Shown: positions 1 through 7,554, counted from the stretch's first letter. The stretch is 13,812 nt of DNA from Bacteroidia bacterium (GCA_026391515.1 JAPLEC010000026.1:1-13812); one strand, 5' to 3'. Translations and numbers: made by a program. The notes: a model not told the origin generated them from the sequence alone.

Positions 1-219
1 ACTTTCGGCATCGGAGATACTATTGAAACTACCGGCTTTTCTGCTATGTTCCCCGAAGGAATTCTGGTGGGAACTGTGAGCAATTTTGAAAAAACCGGCG
101 GTGACTTTTACAGGATCGAGGTATCATTAATGACAGATTTCAGAAAGTTGCATTTTGTCAATGTCGTTGGCAATATGAGGAAAAAAGAACAACTTGAACT
201 TGAAAAACAATTTCAATGA
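1..219 (+). CDS. mreC: Rod shape-determining protein MreC, C-terminal end (partial)
   Basis: Only the last 72 codons are present; the gene enters from the left edge in frame 1 and ends at TGA 217-219. The visible part contains the MreC C-terminal beta-barrel signature, a stretch reading GFSAMFPEGILVGTV (residues 13-27 of the fragment), followed by a short charged tail. MreC is a periplasmic, membrane-anchored scaffold that links the cytoplasmic MreB filament to PBP2 and RodA during cell elongation. Its stop overlaps the mreD start by 4 bases (ATGA, 216-219), which suggests translational coupling within the operon. Identification rests on the fragment motif plus the following mreD-mrdA-rodA order, which is the standard arrangement. 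mreB would be expected upstream, outside the window. Confidence 0.9.
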   Translation, partial: TFGIGDTIETTGFSAMFPEGILVGTVSNFEKTGGDFYRIEVSLMTDFRKLHFVNVVGNMRKKEQLELEKQFQ

Positions 220-722
220 TTAACAGGATTTTAAGATTTGGACTGATTTTTATTTTGCTGCTCCTGCTTCAGGTTCTGTTATTCAATAACGTACAGTTCA
301 GCGGGTATGTAAATCCTTATGTTTACATTATGTTCATCCTGCTTCTGCCTTTTGAAATACCAGCATGGCTGCTCCTGATCATATCTTTTTTCACTGGTCT
401 TATTATCGATCTTTTTTCAGGTACTCCAGGGATGCATACTTCTGCCACTGTTCTTGCCGGCTTCGTCCGCCCTTTTATTCTTAGAATCATTTCACCCAGA
501 GACGGCTATGAATCAGGTGCTGATCCCTCGATGTTGATTTATGGTTTTAAATGGTTCCTGATCTATACATCTATCATTGTTATTATTCATCACACTGCAC
601 TTTTCTACCTTGAGGTATTCAGGTTTGCAGATTTCTTCAGAACACTTTTAAGAGTTCTGTTAAGTTCACTTTTTTCAATAACTTTTATTGTTCTTCTGGA
701 ATACATCAGGAAAGGGAAATAA
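216..722 (+). CDS. mreD: Rod shape-determining protein MreD
   Basis: A 168-residue, very hydrophobic protein with about five to six membrane segments (roughly residues 7-24, 34-47, 49-68, 112-132 and 143-163). The central part, GLIIDLFSGTPGMHTSA followed by FVRP, resembles the conserved core of Bacteroidota MreD. MreD is an inner-membrane partner of MreC in the elongation complex; it has no known enzymatic activity. The start ATG overlaps the mreC stop (ATGA) and the stop lies 9 bases before the mrdA start, so all are likely translated from one mRNA. MreD sequences diverge quickly, so the call leans partly on gene order, but length, topology and context agree. Confidence 0.9.
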   Translation: MINRILRFGLIFILLLLLQVLLFNNVQFSGYVNPYVYIMFILLLPFEIPAWLLLIISFFTGLIIDLFSGTPGMHTSATVLAGFVRPFILRIISPRDGYESGADPSMLIYGFKWFLIYTSIIVIIHHTALFYLEVFRFADFFRTLLRVLLSSLFSITFIVLLEYIRKGK

Positions 723-731
723 CAGATCGGT

Positions 732-2570
732 ATGAAGGATACTTTTGTTATCAGAAAATATGTCATCATTGGGTTGATAGTATTAGCAGCTGTCGCCTTA
801 ATAATCAAACTATTTATAATTCAGGTAGTTAAAGATACTTACAGACTATCGGCCGATAATAATGTTCTTAGATATATTACCCAGTATCCTGCACGTGGAT
901 TAATTTATGATCGGAATGGTAAGCTGATAGTGTTTAACCAGGCAGCTTATGATCTGATGGTTGTTCCTGTGCAGACCGGTAAAATGGATACGGCACTCTT
1001 TTGCAGCGACCTGGGAATTACAAAGGATGTTTTCAGAGAAAGAATGAAGACAGCAAGGAATTATTCACGCAGAGCTCCTTCAGTATTTCTGAAACAAATC
1101 TCAGCCGAAACCTATGCAAAGTTTCAGGAGAAAATTTTCATGTACCCGGGTTTTTATGTCCAGCCAAGAACCCTGAGGAAATATTCAAAACCAGTTGCTG
1201 CCCACCTCCTGGGATATGTCAGTGAAGTCGATGAGGCATTAATAAAAAAGGATCCGTACTATAAGCCCGGCGATTATATCGGAAAGCTCGGTATAGAAGA
1301 AGCATATGAGAAGGACCTGAGAGGAAGGCGTGGTGTAAAGATCTATCTGGTAGATGTTTACAGCCGTATTAAAGGATCGTACGCTGACGGAAATTTGGAC
1401 ACGCTGGCTGTACAGGGCTCAGATATTATCTCAGGAATTAATCTTGATTTGCAGGAATACGGCGAACACCTTATGCAGAATAAGACCGGAAGCATAGTTG
1501 CGATTGAACCTAAAACAGGTGAGATACTCGCACTTGTTTCATCTCCTGATTATGATCCGGGTTTGCTTGTCGGAAGAATCCGCACCGAAAATTTTGCCAG
1601 ATTGCAGGCTGATACCATTTTTAAGCCTCTTTTTAACCGTGCTTTCATGGCCAAATATCCGCCGGGATCAACATTCAAACCTGTAAACGGATTAATTGCA
1701 CTGCAGGAAAAAGTTATTGTGCCCTCAACCAAATTTAACTGCGACCATGGATATCTATTTGTCGCATGCCATTCCCATTCTTCCCCGCTCGATCTTAAGG
1801 GAGCAATAATGAATTCGTGCAATTCGTATTTCTGCCAGACCTACAGGAGAATTCTGGAGAATCCCAAATATGGCTCTGTGTCAGAGGCTTATGAAAAGTG
1901 GAGAGGATATCTTAATGAGTTTGGGTTTGGTAAAAAACTGGGCTCTGAATTTGTAAATGAGTTGCCAGGATTAGTTCCTTCATCAGCATATTTCGACAGA
2001 TATTATGGAAAAGGTGGATGGAAGGCATTAACTGTGATCTCAATGGCATTCGGGCAGGGAGAAATTGAGACCACCCCTCTTCAGATGGCTAATTATACCG
2101 CTGCCATTGCCAACAGGGGATATTATTATACTCCTCATATTGTAAAATCAATAGGTGCCGATCACCGGATAGACCCGCGTTTTACAATCAGGCATCAGAT
2201 AAGTATCGATTCAGCTAATTTTGAGGAAGTTATATTGGGGATGGAAGCAGCTGTAAACGGTGGAGCAGGAGCAACGGCAAGGATAGCAGCACTTAACGGC
2301 ATAACAGTCTGCGGGAAAACAGGAACTGCTGAAAATCCCTTTGGTGAAAATCATTCCGTTTTTATTGCATTTGCTCCGAAGGATGATCCTAAAATTGCTA
2401 TTGCAGTGTATGTCGAGAATGCCGGTTTCGGTGCGACCTATGCAGCACCTGTGGCAAGCCTGATGATAGAAAAATATTTAAAAGGTGAAATAACAAACAA
2501 GCCGCTGGAACAGAGAATGTTAGAACTCAATCTGGTTGATTCTTTAAAAGTAAGTGAGACGAAGCATTAA
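732..2570 (+). CDS. mrdA: Penicillin-binding protein 2 (peptidoglycan transpeptidase)
   Basis: A 612-residue class B PBP that crosslinks peptidoglycan in the periplasm during lateral wall growth. It has one N-terminal membrane anchor (about residues 11-33), a dimerisation/pedestal region beginning with RGLIYDRNG (55-63), and a C-terminal transpeptidase domain. The three active-site motifs are intact: STFK at 313-316 with Ser313 as nucleophile, SCN at 362-364, and KTGT at 529-532. Length is normal for PBP2. The next gene, rodA, starts inside the last 17 bases, so the transpeptidase and its partner glycosyltransferase are co-translated. No strong Shine-Dalgarno is seen, which is usual for this phylum. 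Beta-lactams of the mecillinam type target this enzyme in other bacteria. Confidence 0.96.
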   Translation: MKDTFVIRKYVIIGLIVLAAVALIIKLFIIQVVKDTYRLSADNNVLRYITQYPARGLIYDRNGKLIVFNQAAYDLMVVPVQTGKMDTALFCSDLGITKDVFRERMKTARNYSRRAPSVFLKQISAETYAKFQEKIFMYPGFYVQPRTLRKYSKPVAAHLLGYVSEVDEALIKKDPYYKPGDYIGKLGIEEAYEKDLRGRRGVKIYLVDVYSRIKGSYADGNLDTLAVQGSDIISGINLDLQEYGEHLMQNKTGSIVAIEPKTGEILALVSSPDYDPGLLVGRIRTENFARLQADTIFKPLFNRAFMAKYPPGSTFKPVNGLIALQEKVIVPSTKFNCDHGYLFVACHSHSSPLDLKGAIMNSCNSYFCQTYRRILENPKYGSVSEAYEKWRGYLNEFGFGKKLGSEFVNELPGLVPSSAYFDRYYGKGGWKALTVISMAFGQGEIETTPLQMANYTAAIANRGYYYTPHIVKSIGADHRIDPRFTIRHQISIDSANFEEVILGMEAAVNGGAGATARIAALNGITVCGKTGTAENPFGENHSVFIAFAPKDDPKIAIAVYVENAGFGATYAAPVASLMIEKYLKGEITNKPLEQRMLELNLVDSLKVSETKH

Positions 2571-3978
2571 TATCTGGAACGGGATTGACAAGATAACGAT
2601 CCTTTTATTCCTGGTGATGGTAATCATAGGATGGTTTAATATTTATGCAGCCGTTTATAATGAAGATCATAAAGGAATACTAGATCTCTCCCAACGGTAC
2701 GGAAAGCAGTTTGTTTGGATTCTGGCAACTTTTGTTCTTGCCGTTTTTGTTGTGATTATCGACAACCGGTTCTATTTATTTTTTGCCTGGATTATTTATG
2801 CAATTCTTATATTTCTTCTCATACTTTTGCTTCTCTTCGGTAAAGAAATTAACGGTGCTAAATCATGGTTCGAGTTTGGTCCTTTAAGCCTTCAACCATC
2901 AGAATTTGCAAAATTCGGAACTGCGCTTGCCCTGGCGAGTTATCTGAATAATCGCAGGCAGGAGCTTACAAAATTGAAAGTGATTTTACCTGCAGTAGCA
3001 ATTATCCTTTTACCTGCAATACTTACAGAATTGCAGCCGGATCTGGGCTCAACTATTGTTTTCTTCTCCTTTTTTCTTGTGCTTTTCAGGGAAGGGATGA
3101 GCCCGTTCGTTTTTATTTCAGGATTGCTGATGGTTCTCCTTTTCTTCCTTACCCTTCTTATCAATAATCTTTACCTTGAAGCAGGCTTAATAGTAATCGC
3201 TTTTTTTCTTGCCTGGTTTGAAACGCGGAAATTTAAACTTTACCTGATCGGGTTTGGGATTTCTATTCTCATCGGAGCTGGCCTCTATTTGCTTGATCAT
3301 TACTTAATAAAATCCCTTGGTAATGAGCTTGTTCTGTTGATCACTCTTATCATGTCAGGTCTGGCATTTGCTTATTATATATATGTAAAGAAAGCTATTG
3401 CAATATTTTTCATTTATCTTTTTCTGCTTGGCAGCATACTATATATCAATTCAGTAGATTATGCTTTCAATCACATTCTTGAACCTCATCAGAGGGACAG
3501 GGTGGAAATTATGCTCGGCTTCAAAACTGATACACATGGTACCGGGTATAATGTAAATCAGTCAATTATTTCAATTGGATCGGGAGGATTTAAAGGCAAA
3601 GGGTACCTTCAGGGCACCCAGACAAAATTCAAGTTTGTTCCAGCACAGAGCACCGATTTCATTTTCTGTACAGTCGGAGAGGAGTGGGGATTTTTAGGAT
3701 CATTTGTTGTGATCGGATTGTATCTGTTTTTATTGCTCAGGCTTGTATTTTTAGCGGAAAGACAACGATCGGCATTCTCAAAGATTTATGGCTATGGAGT
3801 TATCTCAATATTATTCACGCATTTCTTTATAAACATCGGTATGGCAATCGGTCTTTTACCGGTTATAGGGATTCCGCTTCCGTTTTTCAGCTATGGAGGA
3901 AGCTCTCTATGGGGATTCACAATTTTGTTGTTTATTTTTTTAAGGCTTGATGCAAGCCGGACCGAATACCTGGTTTAA
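2554..3978 (+). CDS. rodA: RodA, SEDS-family peptidoglycan glycosyltransferase
   Basis: A 474-residue polytopic membrane protein that polymerises lipid II into glycan strands and works with PBP2. The start is GTG at 2554, 17 bases inside mrdA; the first in-frame ATG would remove part of the first membrane segment. SEDS motifs visible: QPSEFAK (114-120), QPDLGS (161-166), HQRDR (312-316), then a loop with Asp326 in KTDTHGTGYN, which by alignment with E. coli and Thermus RodA is the likely catalytic aspartate. GSGG, GKG and GTQTK follow, and FFSYGGSS (444-451) lies near the end. It is about 60-100 residues longer than proteobacterial RodA; the extra hydrophobic segments lie between roughly residues 185 and 300, as I recall for Bacteroidota homologues. 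The stop directly abuts the stop of the opposing acpH-like gene. Confidence 0.95.
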   Translation: MRRSINIWNGIDKITILLFLVMVIIGWFNIYAAVYNEDHKGILDLSQRYGKQFVWILATFVLAVFVVIIDNRFYLFFAWIIYAILIFLLILLLLFGKEINGAKSWFEFGPLSLQPSEFAKFGTALALASYLNNRRQELTKLKVILPAVAIILLPAILTELQPDLGSTIVFFSFFLVLFREGMSPFVFISGLLMVLLFFLTLLINNLYLEAGLIVIAFFLAWFETRKFKLYLIGFGISILIGAGLYLLDHYLIKSLGNELVLLITLIMSGLAFAYYIYVKKAIAIFFIYLFLLGSILYINSVDYAFNHILEPHQRDRVEIMLGFKTDTHGTGYNVNQSIISIGSGGFKGKGYLQGTQTKFKFVPAQSTDFIFCTVGEEWGFLGSFVVIGLYLFLLLRLVFLAERQRSAFSKIYGYGVISILFTHFFINIGMAIGLLPVIGIPLPFFSYGGSSLWGFTILLFIFLRLDASRTEYLV

Positions 3979-4590
3979 TCAGAACGGAATCGTAATTCTG
4001 TGCGATATTTCAATCCCGAAATCTTTTTCAACATAATCAATCAGCTGGGGAAAGAATTCAAGAAAATCTTCCTGCAGCGAGTAATAATTTTTCTTCAGAG
4101 CTCGCATTGCAAATCTTGTTTCACTTGGGAGTGTTGTTCTTTTGCTCAGAGTTTTAAAAACATGACGGATGCCGTTCAGCGTCTGGTATGATTCAATCCA
4201 GTTGTTTATTATGAAGAATGGCATCATCTCCCTGACTTCACCGGGCAGAATCTCGTAGTTGTTTACAAGGGCCCTGTAAAAGTTGTAGGTAACACTTTCA
4301 AGTGGTCTGCGTGAAAAAAAATTCCATTCCTTCGTCAGAAAGTGGTCATAAATAATATCTGTTACAACTCCTGAATATTTATGATATTTCCTGGAGAAAA
4401 AAATCTTGCTTCTGTGAACAATTGGATGACGATCAGTAAATCCGTCTATATTACGATGAAGTAAAATGCCTTTTCTGATCAAATCGGGATATTGTAAATA
4501 ATCGCGTCCTTTTACATAATCGCCAATATAATTTCCGATGATTATCTTATCAGAATCACCCGAAAGGTATATGTGGGCAAGAACATTCAT
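3979..4590 (-). CDS. acpH: Acyl-carrier-protein phosphodiesterase (AcpH family, DUF479)
   Basis: A 203-residue cytoplasmic protein of the AcpH family, whose E. coli member (193 residues) hydrolyses 4'-phosphopantetheine from holo-ACP. The family's putative metal-binding HD-like residues are all present: His6 in LAHIYLSG, GNYIGDYVKG (19-28, with Asp24), LHRNID with His45 and Asp49, FTDRHP with Asp53 and His55, and DIIYDHFL (78-85) with Asp78, Asp82 and His83. Start ATG is read at 4590-4588; the first residues MNVLAH match the usual N terminus. It is convergent with rodA with no base between the two stop codons. The divergent partner is the cDPGS-like gene. The family call is firm; actual ACP hydrolase activity in this organism is inferred. 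Confidence 0.87.
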   Translation of the reverse strand: MNVLAHIYLSGDSDKIIIGNYIGDYVKGRDYLQYPDLIRKGILLHRNIDGFTDRHPIVHRSKIFFSRKYHKYSGVVTDIIYDHFLTKEWNFFSRRPLESVTYNFYRALVNNYEILPGEVREMMPFFIINNWIESYQTLNGIRHVFKTLSKRTTLPSETRFAMRALKKNYYSLQEDFLEFFPQLIDYVEKDFGIEISHRITIPF

Positions 4591-4662
4591 AAGTTGTTAT
4601 AATAGTACAAAGAATTTGCCATATACCTCAGCACTATATAAAACAATTTCTCTGACATGTTT

Positions 4663-4670
4663 CAAAGTTA
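4663..4670 (-). promoter_or_regulatory. Candidate -7 promoter element for the acpH-like gene
   Basis: The minus strand reads TAACTTTG, an exact match to the Bacteroidota -7 consensus TAnnTTTG, about 70 bases upstream of the acpH-like start. No convincing TTTG -33 element lies at the usual distance, so this is only a candidate in an AT-rich spacer. Confidence 0.3.
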
Positions 4671-4772
4671 AAGCAACAATATGCTTAATAGATTGTTTTA
4701 CAGAAAGTTAACATATAAGACCGGCATATAAAAAAATCCCTCTAAACACTCGGAATTTCAGTATGCAAATTA

Positions 4773-4780
4773 TACATTTG
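4773..4780 (+). promoter_or_regulatory. Candidate -7 promoter element for the cDPGS-like gene
   Basis: TACATTTG matches the Bacteroidota -7 consensus TAnnTTTG exactly and lies 64 bases before the ATG at 4845. No clear -33 TTTG is visible upstream. A perfect palindrome follows 4 bases downstream, around where transcription would begin. Confidence 0.4.
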
Positions 4781-4784
4781 TTAG

Positions 4785-4800
4785 TTCATTTTAAAATGAA
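4785..4800. repeat. Perfect 16-bp AT-rich palindrome, possible operator
   Basis: TTCATTTTAAAATGAA is identical to its own reverse complement. It sits just after the candidate -7 element and 44 bases before the start codon of the cDPGS-like gene. A second, imperfect palindrome (TGAAA, four bases, TTTCA; 4797-4810) overlaps its right half. Position and symmetry suit binding of a dimeric regulator, but AT-rich spacers produce palindromes by chance, so function is unproven. Confidence 0.4.
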
Positions 4801-4833
4801 ATTTCTTTCATATTAAAATTAATTTACAACAAT

Positions 4834-4840
4834 AAGGAGG
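4834..4840 (+). promoter_or_regulatory. Strong Shine-Dalgarno before the cDPGS-like gene
   Basis: AAGGAGG lies 4 bases before ATG 4845. This is the clearest ribosome binding site in the window, where most genes have weak or no Shine-Dalgarno. It fixes the start and suggests efficient translation. Confidence 0.7.
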
Positions 4841-4844
4841 ATCT

Positions 4845-6194
4845 ATGACTAAAAAAAAAGCCATCATCATTGGTGCGGCAGGAAGGGATTTTCATAATTT
4901 CAATACCTGTTTCAGAGATAATGAATATTATAATGTTGTAGCTTTTACGGCAGCTCAGATTCCCGACATTGACGGGAGAAGCTATCCGAAAGAGCTGGCA
5001 GGTAAATTGTATCCCAAAGGTATCCCGATCTTCCCTGAACAAAATCTTCCTGAGCTTATAAAAAAATACAAAGTCGATGATTGCATCTTTTCATATAGTG
5101 ATGTTACGTATCAGAAAGTAATGTCGGTAAGTGCAATAGTAAATGCAGCAGGTGCAAACTTTGTTCTGCTTGGCCCTGCCGACACTATGGTGAAAAGTAC
5201 AAAACCTGTTATTGCAGTTGGGGCAATAAGAACCGGATGCGGAAAAAGCCAGACATCGAGAAGAGTTATTGAAATTCTCATGGCAAAAGGATTGAGAGTA
5301 GTTGCTATACGTCACCCGATGCCTTACGGAAACCTGAATGCCCAGAAGATCCAGAGATTCGCTGTTTTAAAAGACCTTGAAAAGCATAAATGTACAGTTG
5401 AGGAAATGGAAGAGTATGAACCACATGTGGTCAGAGGTAATGTAGTTTATGCCGGTGTCGATTATGAAGCAATTCTCCGGAAAGCTGAAAAAGATCCTGC
5501 GGGATGCGATGTCATTGTCTGGGATGGCGGGAACAATGATTTCCCGTTTTATAAGCCAGATCTTATGATCACGGTTACCGATCCACACCGTGCCGGGCAT
5601 GAATTGAAGTATTACCCTGGTGAAGTAACTCTGCGTTTAGCTGATGTAGTGATAATCAATAAGATAGACAGCGCTGCACCTGAAGCAATCCAGATAGTCA
5701 GAGAGAGCATTGAAAAAGTCAATCCGAAAGCAATTGTTGTTGATGGCGCTTCTCCCATTAGAGTAGATAATCCGAAAGTTATCAGGGGAAAGAGAGTGCT
5801 TGTTGTGGAAGATGGTCCGACATTAACTCATGGTGAAATGAAAATTGGAGCAGGTGTTGTTGCTGCACGTAAATTTGGAGCACTGGAACTTGTTGATCCA
5901 CGGCCTTTTACAGTAGGCAGATTAAGCGAAACATTCAGGCTTTATCCGAATATCGGAACTCTGTTACCTGCTATGGGTTATGGCGAACAGCAGCTTCACG
6001 ACCTTGAAAGAACAATTAACAGCACCAAATGCGATAGTGTTATAATTGCGACACCAATTGATCTGAACAGAATAATCAAGATCAAAAAACCGAATACCAG
6101 AGTCTATTATGATCTGCAGGAAATAGGCGATCCAAACCTGTCACAGGTTATTGATGATTTCGTAAAGGAATTCAAACTAAAAAACAGGAAATAA
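4845..6194 (+). CDS. P-loop GTPase-like protein related to cyclic 2,3-diphosphoglycerate synthetase
   Basis: A 449-residue soluble protein resembling the archaeal cyclic 2,3-diphosphoglycerate synthetase family (COG2403-like). The N terminus has a Rossmann-like start, AIIIGAAGRDFHNF (6-19). A Walker A loop follows, GAIRTGCGKS (126-135), then a Walker B-like strand VIVWDGGNND (223-232) and an NKID motif (272-275) resembling the guanine-specificity motif of GTPases. The C-terminal part (about 310-449) has no motif I can assign. In Methanothermus the homologous enzyme makes cyclic 2,3-diphosphoglycerate from 2,3-diphosphoglycerate and ATP; bacterial homologues are common but their role is, to my knowledge, not established, so the name describes homology, not function. 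The gene is monocistronic, with its own candidate promoter and a strong Shine-Dalgarno, and is followed by the CACAGAG repeat. Confidence 0.8.
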   Translation: MTKKKAIIIGAAGRDFHNFNTCFRDNEYYNVVAFTAAQIPDIDGRSYPKELAGKLYPKGIPIFPEQNLPELIKKYKVDDCIFSYSDVTYQKVMSVSAIVNAAGANFVLLGPADTMVKSTKPVIAVGAIRTGCGKSQTSRRVIEILMAKGLRVVAIRHPMPYGNLNAQKIQRFAVLKDLEKHKCTVEEMEEYEPHVVRGNVVYAGVDYEAILRKAEKDPAGCDVIVWDGGNNDFPFYKPDLMITVTDPHRAGHELKYYPGEVTLRLADVVIINKIDSAAPEAIQIVRESIEKVNPKAIVVDGASPIRVDNPKVIRGKRVLVVEDGPTLTHGEMKIGAGVVAARKFGALELVDPRPFTVGRLSETFRLYPNIGTLLPAMGYGEQQLHDLERTINSTKCDSVIIATPIDLNRIIKIKKPNTRVYYDLQEIGDPNLSQVIDDFVKEFKLKNRK

Positions 6195-6198
6195 AAAA

Positions 6199-6244
6199 GT
6201 TACACAGAGGAAATCCGGAGAACAACAGAGGGCCACAGAGTTTT
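6199..6244 (+). repeat. CACAGAG-rich intergenic repeat, left copy
   Basis: Begins 4 bases after the stop of the cDPGS-like gene. It contains TTACACAGAGG (6201-6210 region), ACAGAG at 6225-6230 and CCACAGAGTT ending near 6242. A related copy in opposite orientation lies at 7976-8010 beyond the IS element. I recall similar motifs scattered between genes in many Bacteroidota genomes, so this is probably a dispersed repeat; copy number cannot be tested from one window. GTTACACA (6199-6206) also has an inverted match TGTGTAAC at 6259-6266. Confidence 0.65.
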
Positions 6245-6290
6245 GAAAATTATTGCTATGTGTAACTCGTATGTTTGTTCTTTGAAATAT

Positions 6291-6302
6291 TTGTATAAAG
6301 TT
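6291..6302 (+). repeat. Outer inverted repeat of the IS110 element, left
   Basis: TTGTATAAAGTT, with an exact inverted copy at 7934-7945. Flanking bases also agree in part: AATATT precedes it on both sides, allowing one extra base on the left, and a TTGA follows shortly after. Confidence 0.55.
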
Positions 6303-6474
6303 ATTGATTATTTGTTTTACTTAACTGGCAATGATGTTCTGTGCTGTAGGTCTATTGAACCTGTCACAGAGTTTATTATGTCAGTCAGGTAAAAATCGGG
6401 AAATAACATGGTCCTTGAAACCGTATTTACGAGAAAGATGTTGCCTGAAAATGTAAAACAAAAACTATTGCTCT
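6303..6474 (+). ncRNA. Non-coding left end of the IS110 element; possible bridge RNA region
   Basis: No open reading frame of note lies in these 172 bases before the transposase start. IS110-group elements encode a structured bridge (seek) RNA in the left non-coding end, whereas IS1111-group elements carry it in the right end. The region holds short hairpin-forming pieces: ACCTG (6359-6363) with CAGGT (6386-6390), and two similar GGT-N7-ACC units at 6348-6360 and 6410-6422. These are weak signals; the family context, not a recognised RNA fold, is the main reason for the call. Confidence 0.3.
6394..6416 (+). repeat. Inner inverted repeat of the IS110 element, left
   Basis: Starts AATCGGG and ends GGTCCTT; both 7-base arms have exact inverted matches at 7899-7919, with centres of 9 and 7 bases that differ slightly. 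It lies 58 bases before the transposase start and resembles the subterminal inverted repeats known from IS1111-group elements. Confidence 0.6.
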
Positions 6475-7554
6475 ATGAAACTTTATTTAGGAGGTGATGT
6501 CAGTAAAGGATATGCCGACTGGGTAATCCTTTCCGAAAAGAAACAGGCTGTTTTAGACAACTTTCAGCTTGATGACACCTATGCTGGTCATTGTAAGCTT
6601 TATGCTACGCTTGAAGCTTACTTTGGCAAGTATCAGGGGCTGGAGATCTACGCAGCAGTAGAAAGTACCGGTGGTTATGAGAACAACTGGTTCAGCACCC
6701 TTAAAAGCTATCAAAAGGTTTTTAACCTCAAGGTTGCCAGGGTAAATCCGGCGGGTGTTAATTTTAACCGCAGAGCTGGATTGAAGCGGAATGTTACAGA
6801 TGCTATCAGTGCTTTAAGTATTGCTGAATACCTGATCAATCATCCTGATAATATTAAGTATGATCAGGATGACCAATGGAAATCTCTTTGTCGTCATTGG
6901 AATTTTGTTGAAATGCAAAAGCAGCAAAGGGTTCAGACCATTAATCAATTGGAAACAATTTTGTATAGCGCAGATCCGACGTTGATGCGTTTTAAAAAAG
7001 ACAATTTACCTAATTGGTTACTGGAATTAATTATCCAATGTCCAACGGCGGAGACATTAGCGAAGGCCCGGCCTGAAAAGCTTGCAAAAATCCCTTACCT
7101 GTCATTAGCCAGAGCAAAAACTCTGGTAGCAGAAGCGAAACAAAGTATAGCTTCCGCCACAGATAAAAATGCAGAAATTTTGGTTAGTCAAATTGCCCGG
7201 CAAATCAAAGCCTTTGATCAGAATATCAAAAGTCAGATGCAATTGATTGAACGGGAACTGACGTGTCCTGAGATTGAACTACTAAAGACATTTAAGGGCA
7301 TTGATACTGTATCTGCAATTGGTTTATTGCTTGAAATAGAGACCATAGAGCGTTTTCCTGCTGTAAAAGGTTTTAGCTGTTATTATGGATTACATCCCAA
7401 GTTTAAGCAAAGCGGAGATAAAGTAATAGGTGTCCGGATGAGTAAACAGGGTAGCAAAAACATGCGAAAGATACTGTTCAACATTGCCAAAGGTGCTATT
7501 ACTTATAATCCATTAATCACTGCTGTTTATGAGAAAAACTATCTCATGGGATGA
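6475..7554 (+). CDS. IS110-family transposase, lacking its C-terminal end in this frame
   Basis: A 359-residue DEDD transposase (recombinase). The N-terminal RuvC-like domain shows GGDVSKGYAD with Asp8, then AVESTGGYE with Glu63, and KRNVTDA (104-110) with Asp109; where most IS110 proteins have a further Asp three residues before the last one, this protein has Asn106. A coiled middle region (about 130-265) follows. The C-terminal Tnp domain includes GIDTVSAIGLL (275-285), YYGLHPKFKQSG (303-314, Ser313 being the candidate nucleophile) and RMSKQGSKNMRK (321-332). The frame ends at YEKNYLMG, where related proteins continue into a helix that is instead encoded from 7551 in the -1 frame. The start ATG has no Shine-Dalgarno. 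Whether the split protein is active is unknown. Confidence 0.9.
   Translation: MKLYLGGDVSKGYADWVILSEKKQAVLDNFQLDDTYAGHCKLYATLEAYFGKYQGLEIYAAVESTGGYENNWFSTLKSYQKVFNLKVARVNPAGVNFNRRAGLKRNVTDAISALSIAEYLINHPDNIKYDQDDQWKSLCRHWNFVEMQKQQRVQTINQLETILYSADPTLMRFKKDNLPNWLLELIIQCPTAETLAKARPEKLAKIPYLSLARAKTLVAEAKQSIASATDKNAEILVSQIARQIKAFDQNIKSQMQLIERELTCPEIELLKTFKGIDTVSAIGLLLEIETIERFPAVKGFSCYYGLHPKFKQSGDKVIGVRMSKQGSKNMRKILFNIAKGAITYNPLITAVYEKNYLMG

Noticed and set aside
6303..6390. Possible separate small RNA or tRNA-like gene before the IS
   Set aside because: No cloverleaf, no promoter-terminator pair and only short stems; treated as part of the IS left end.
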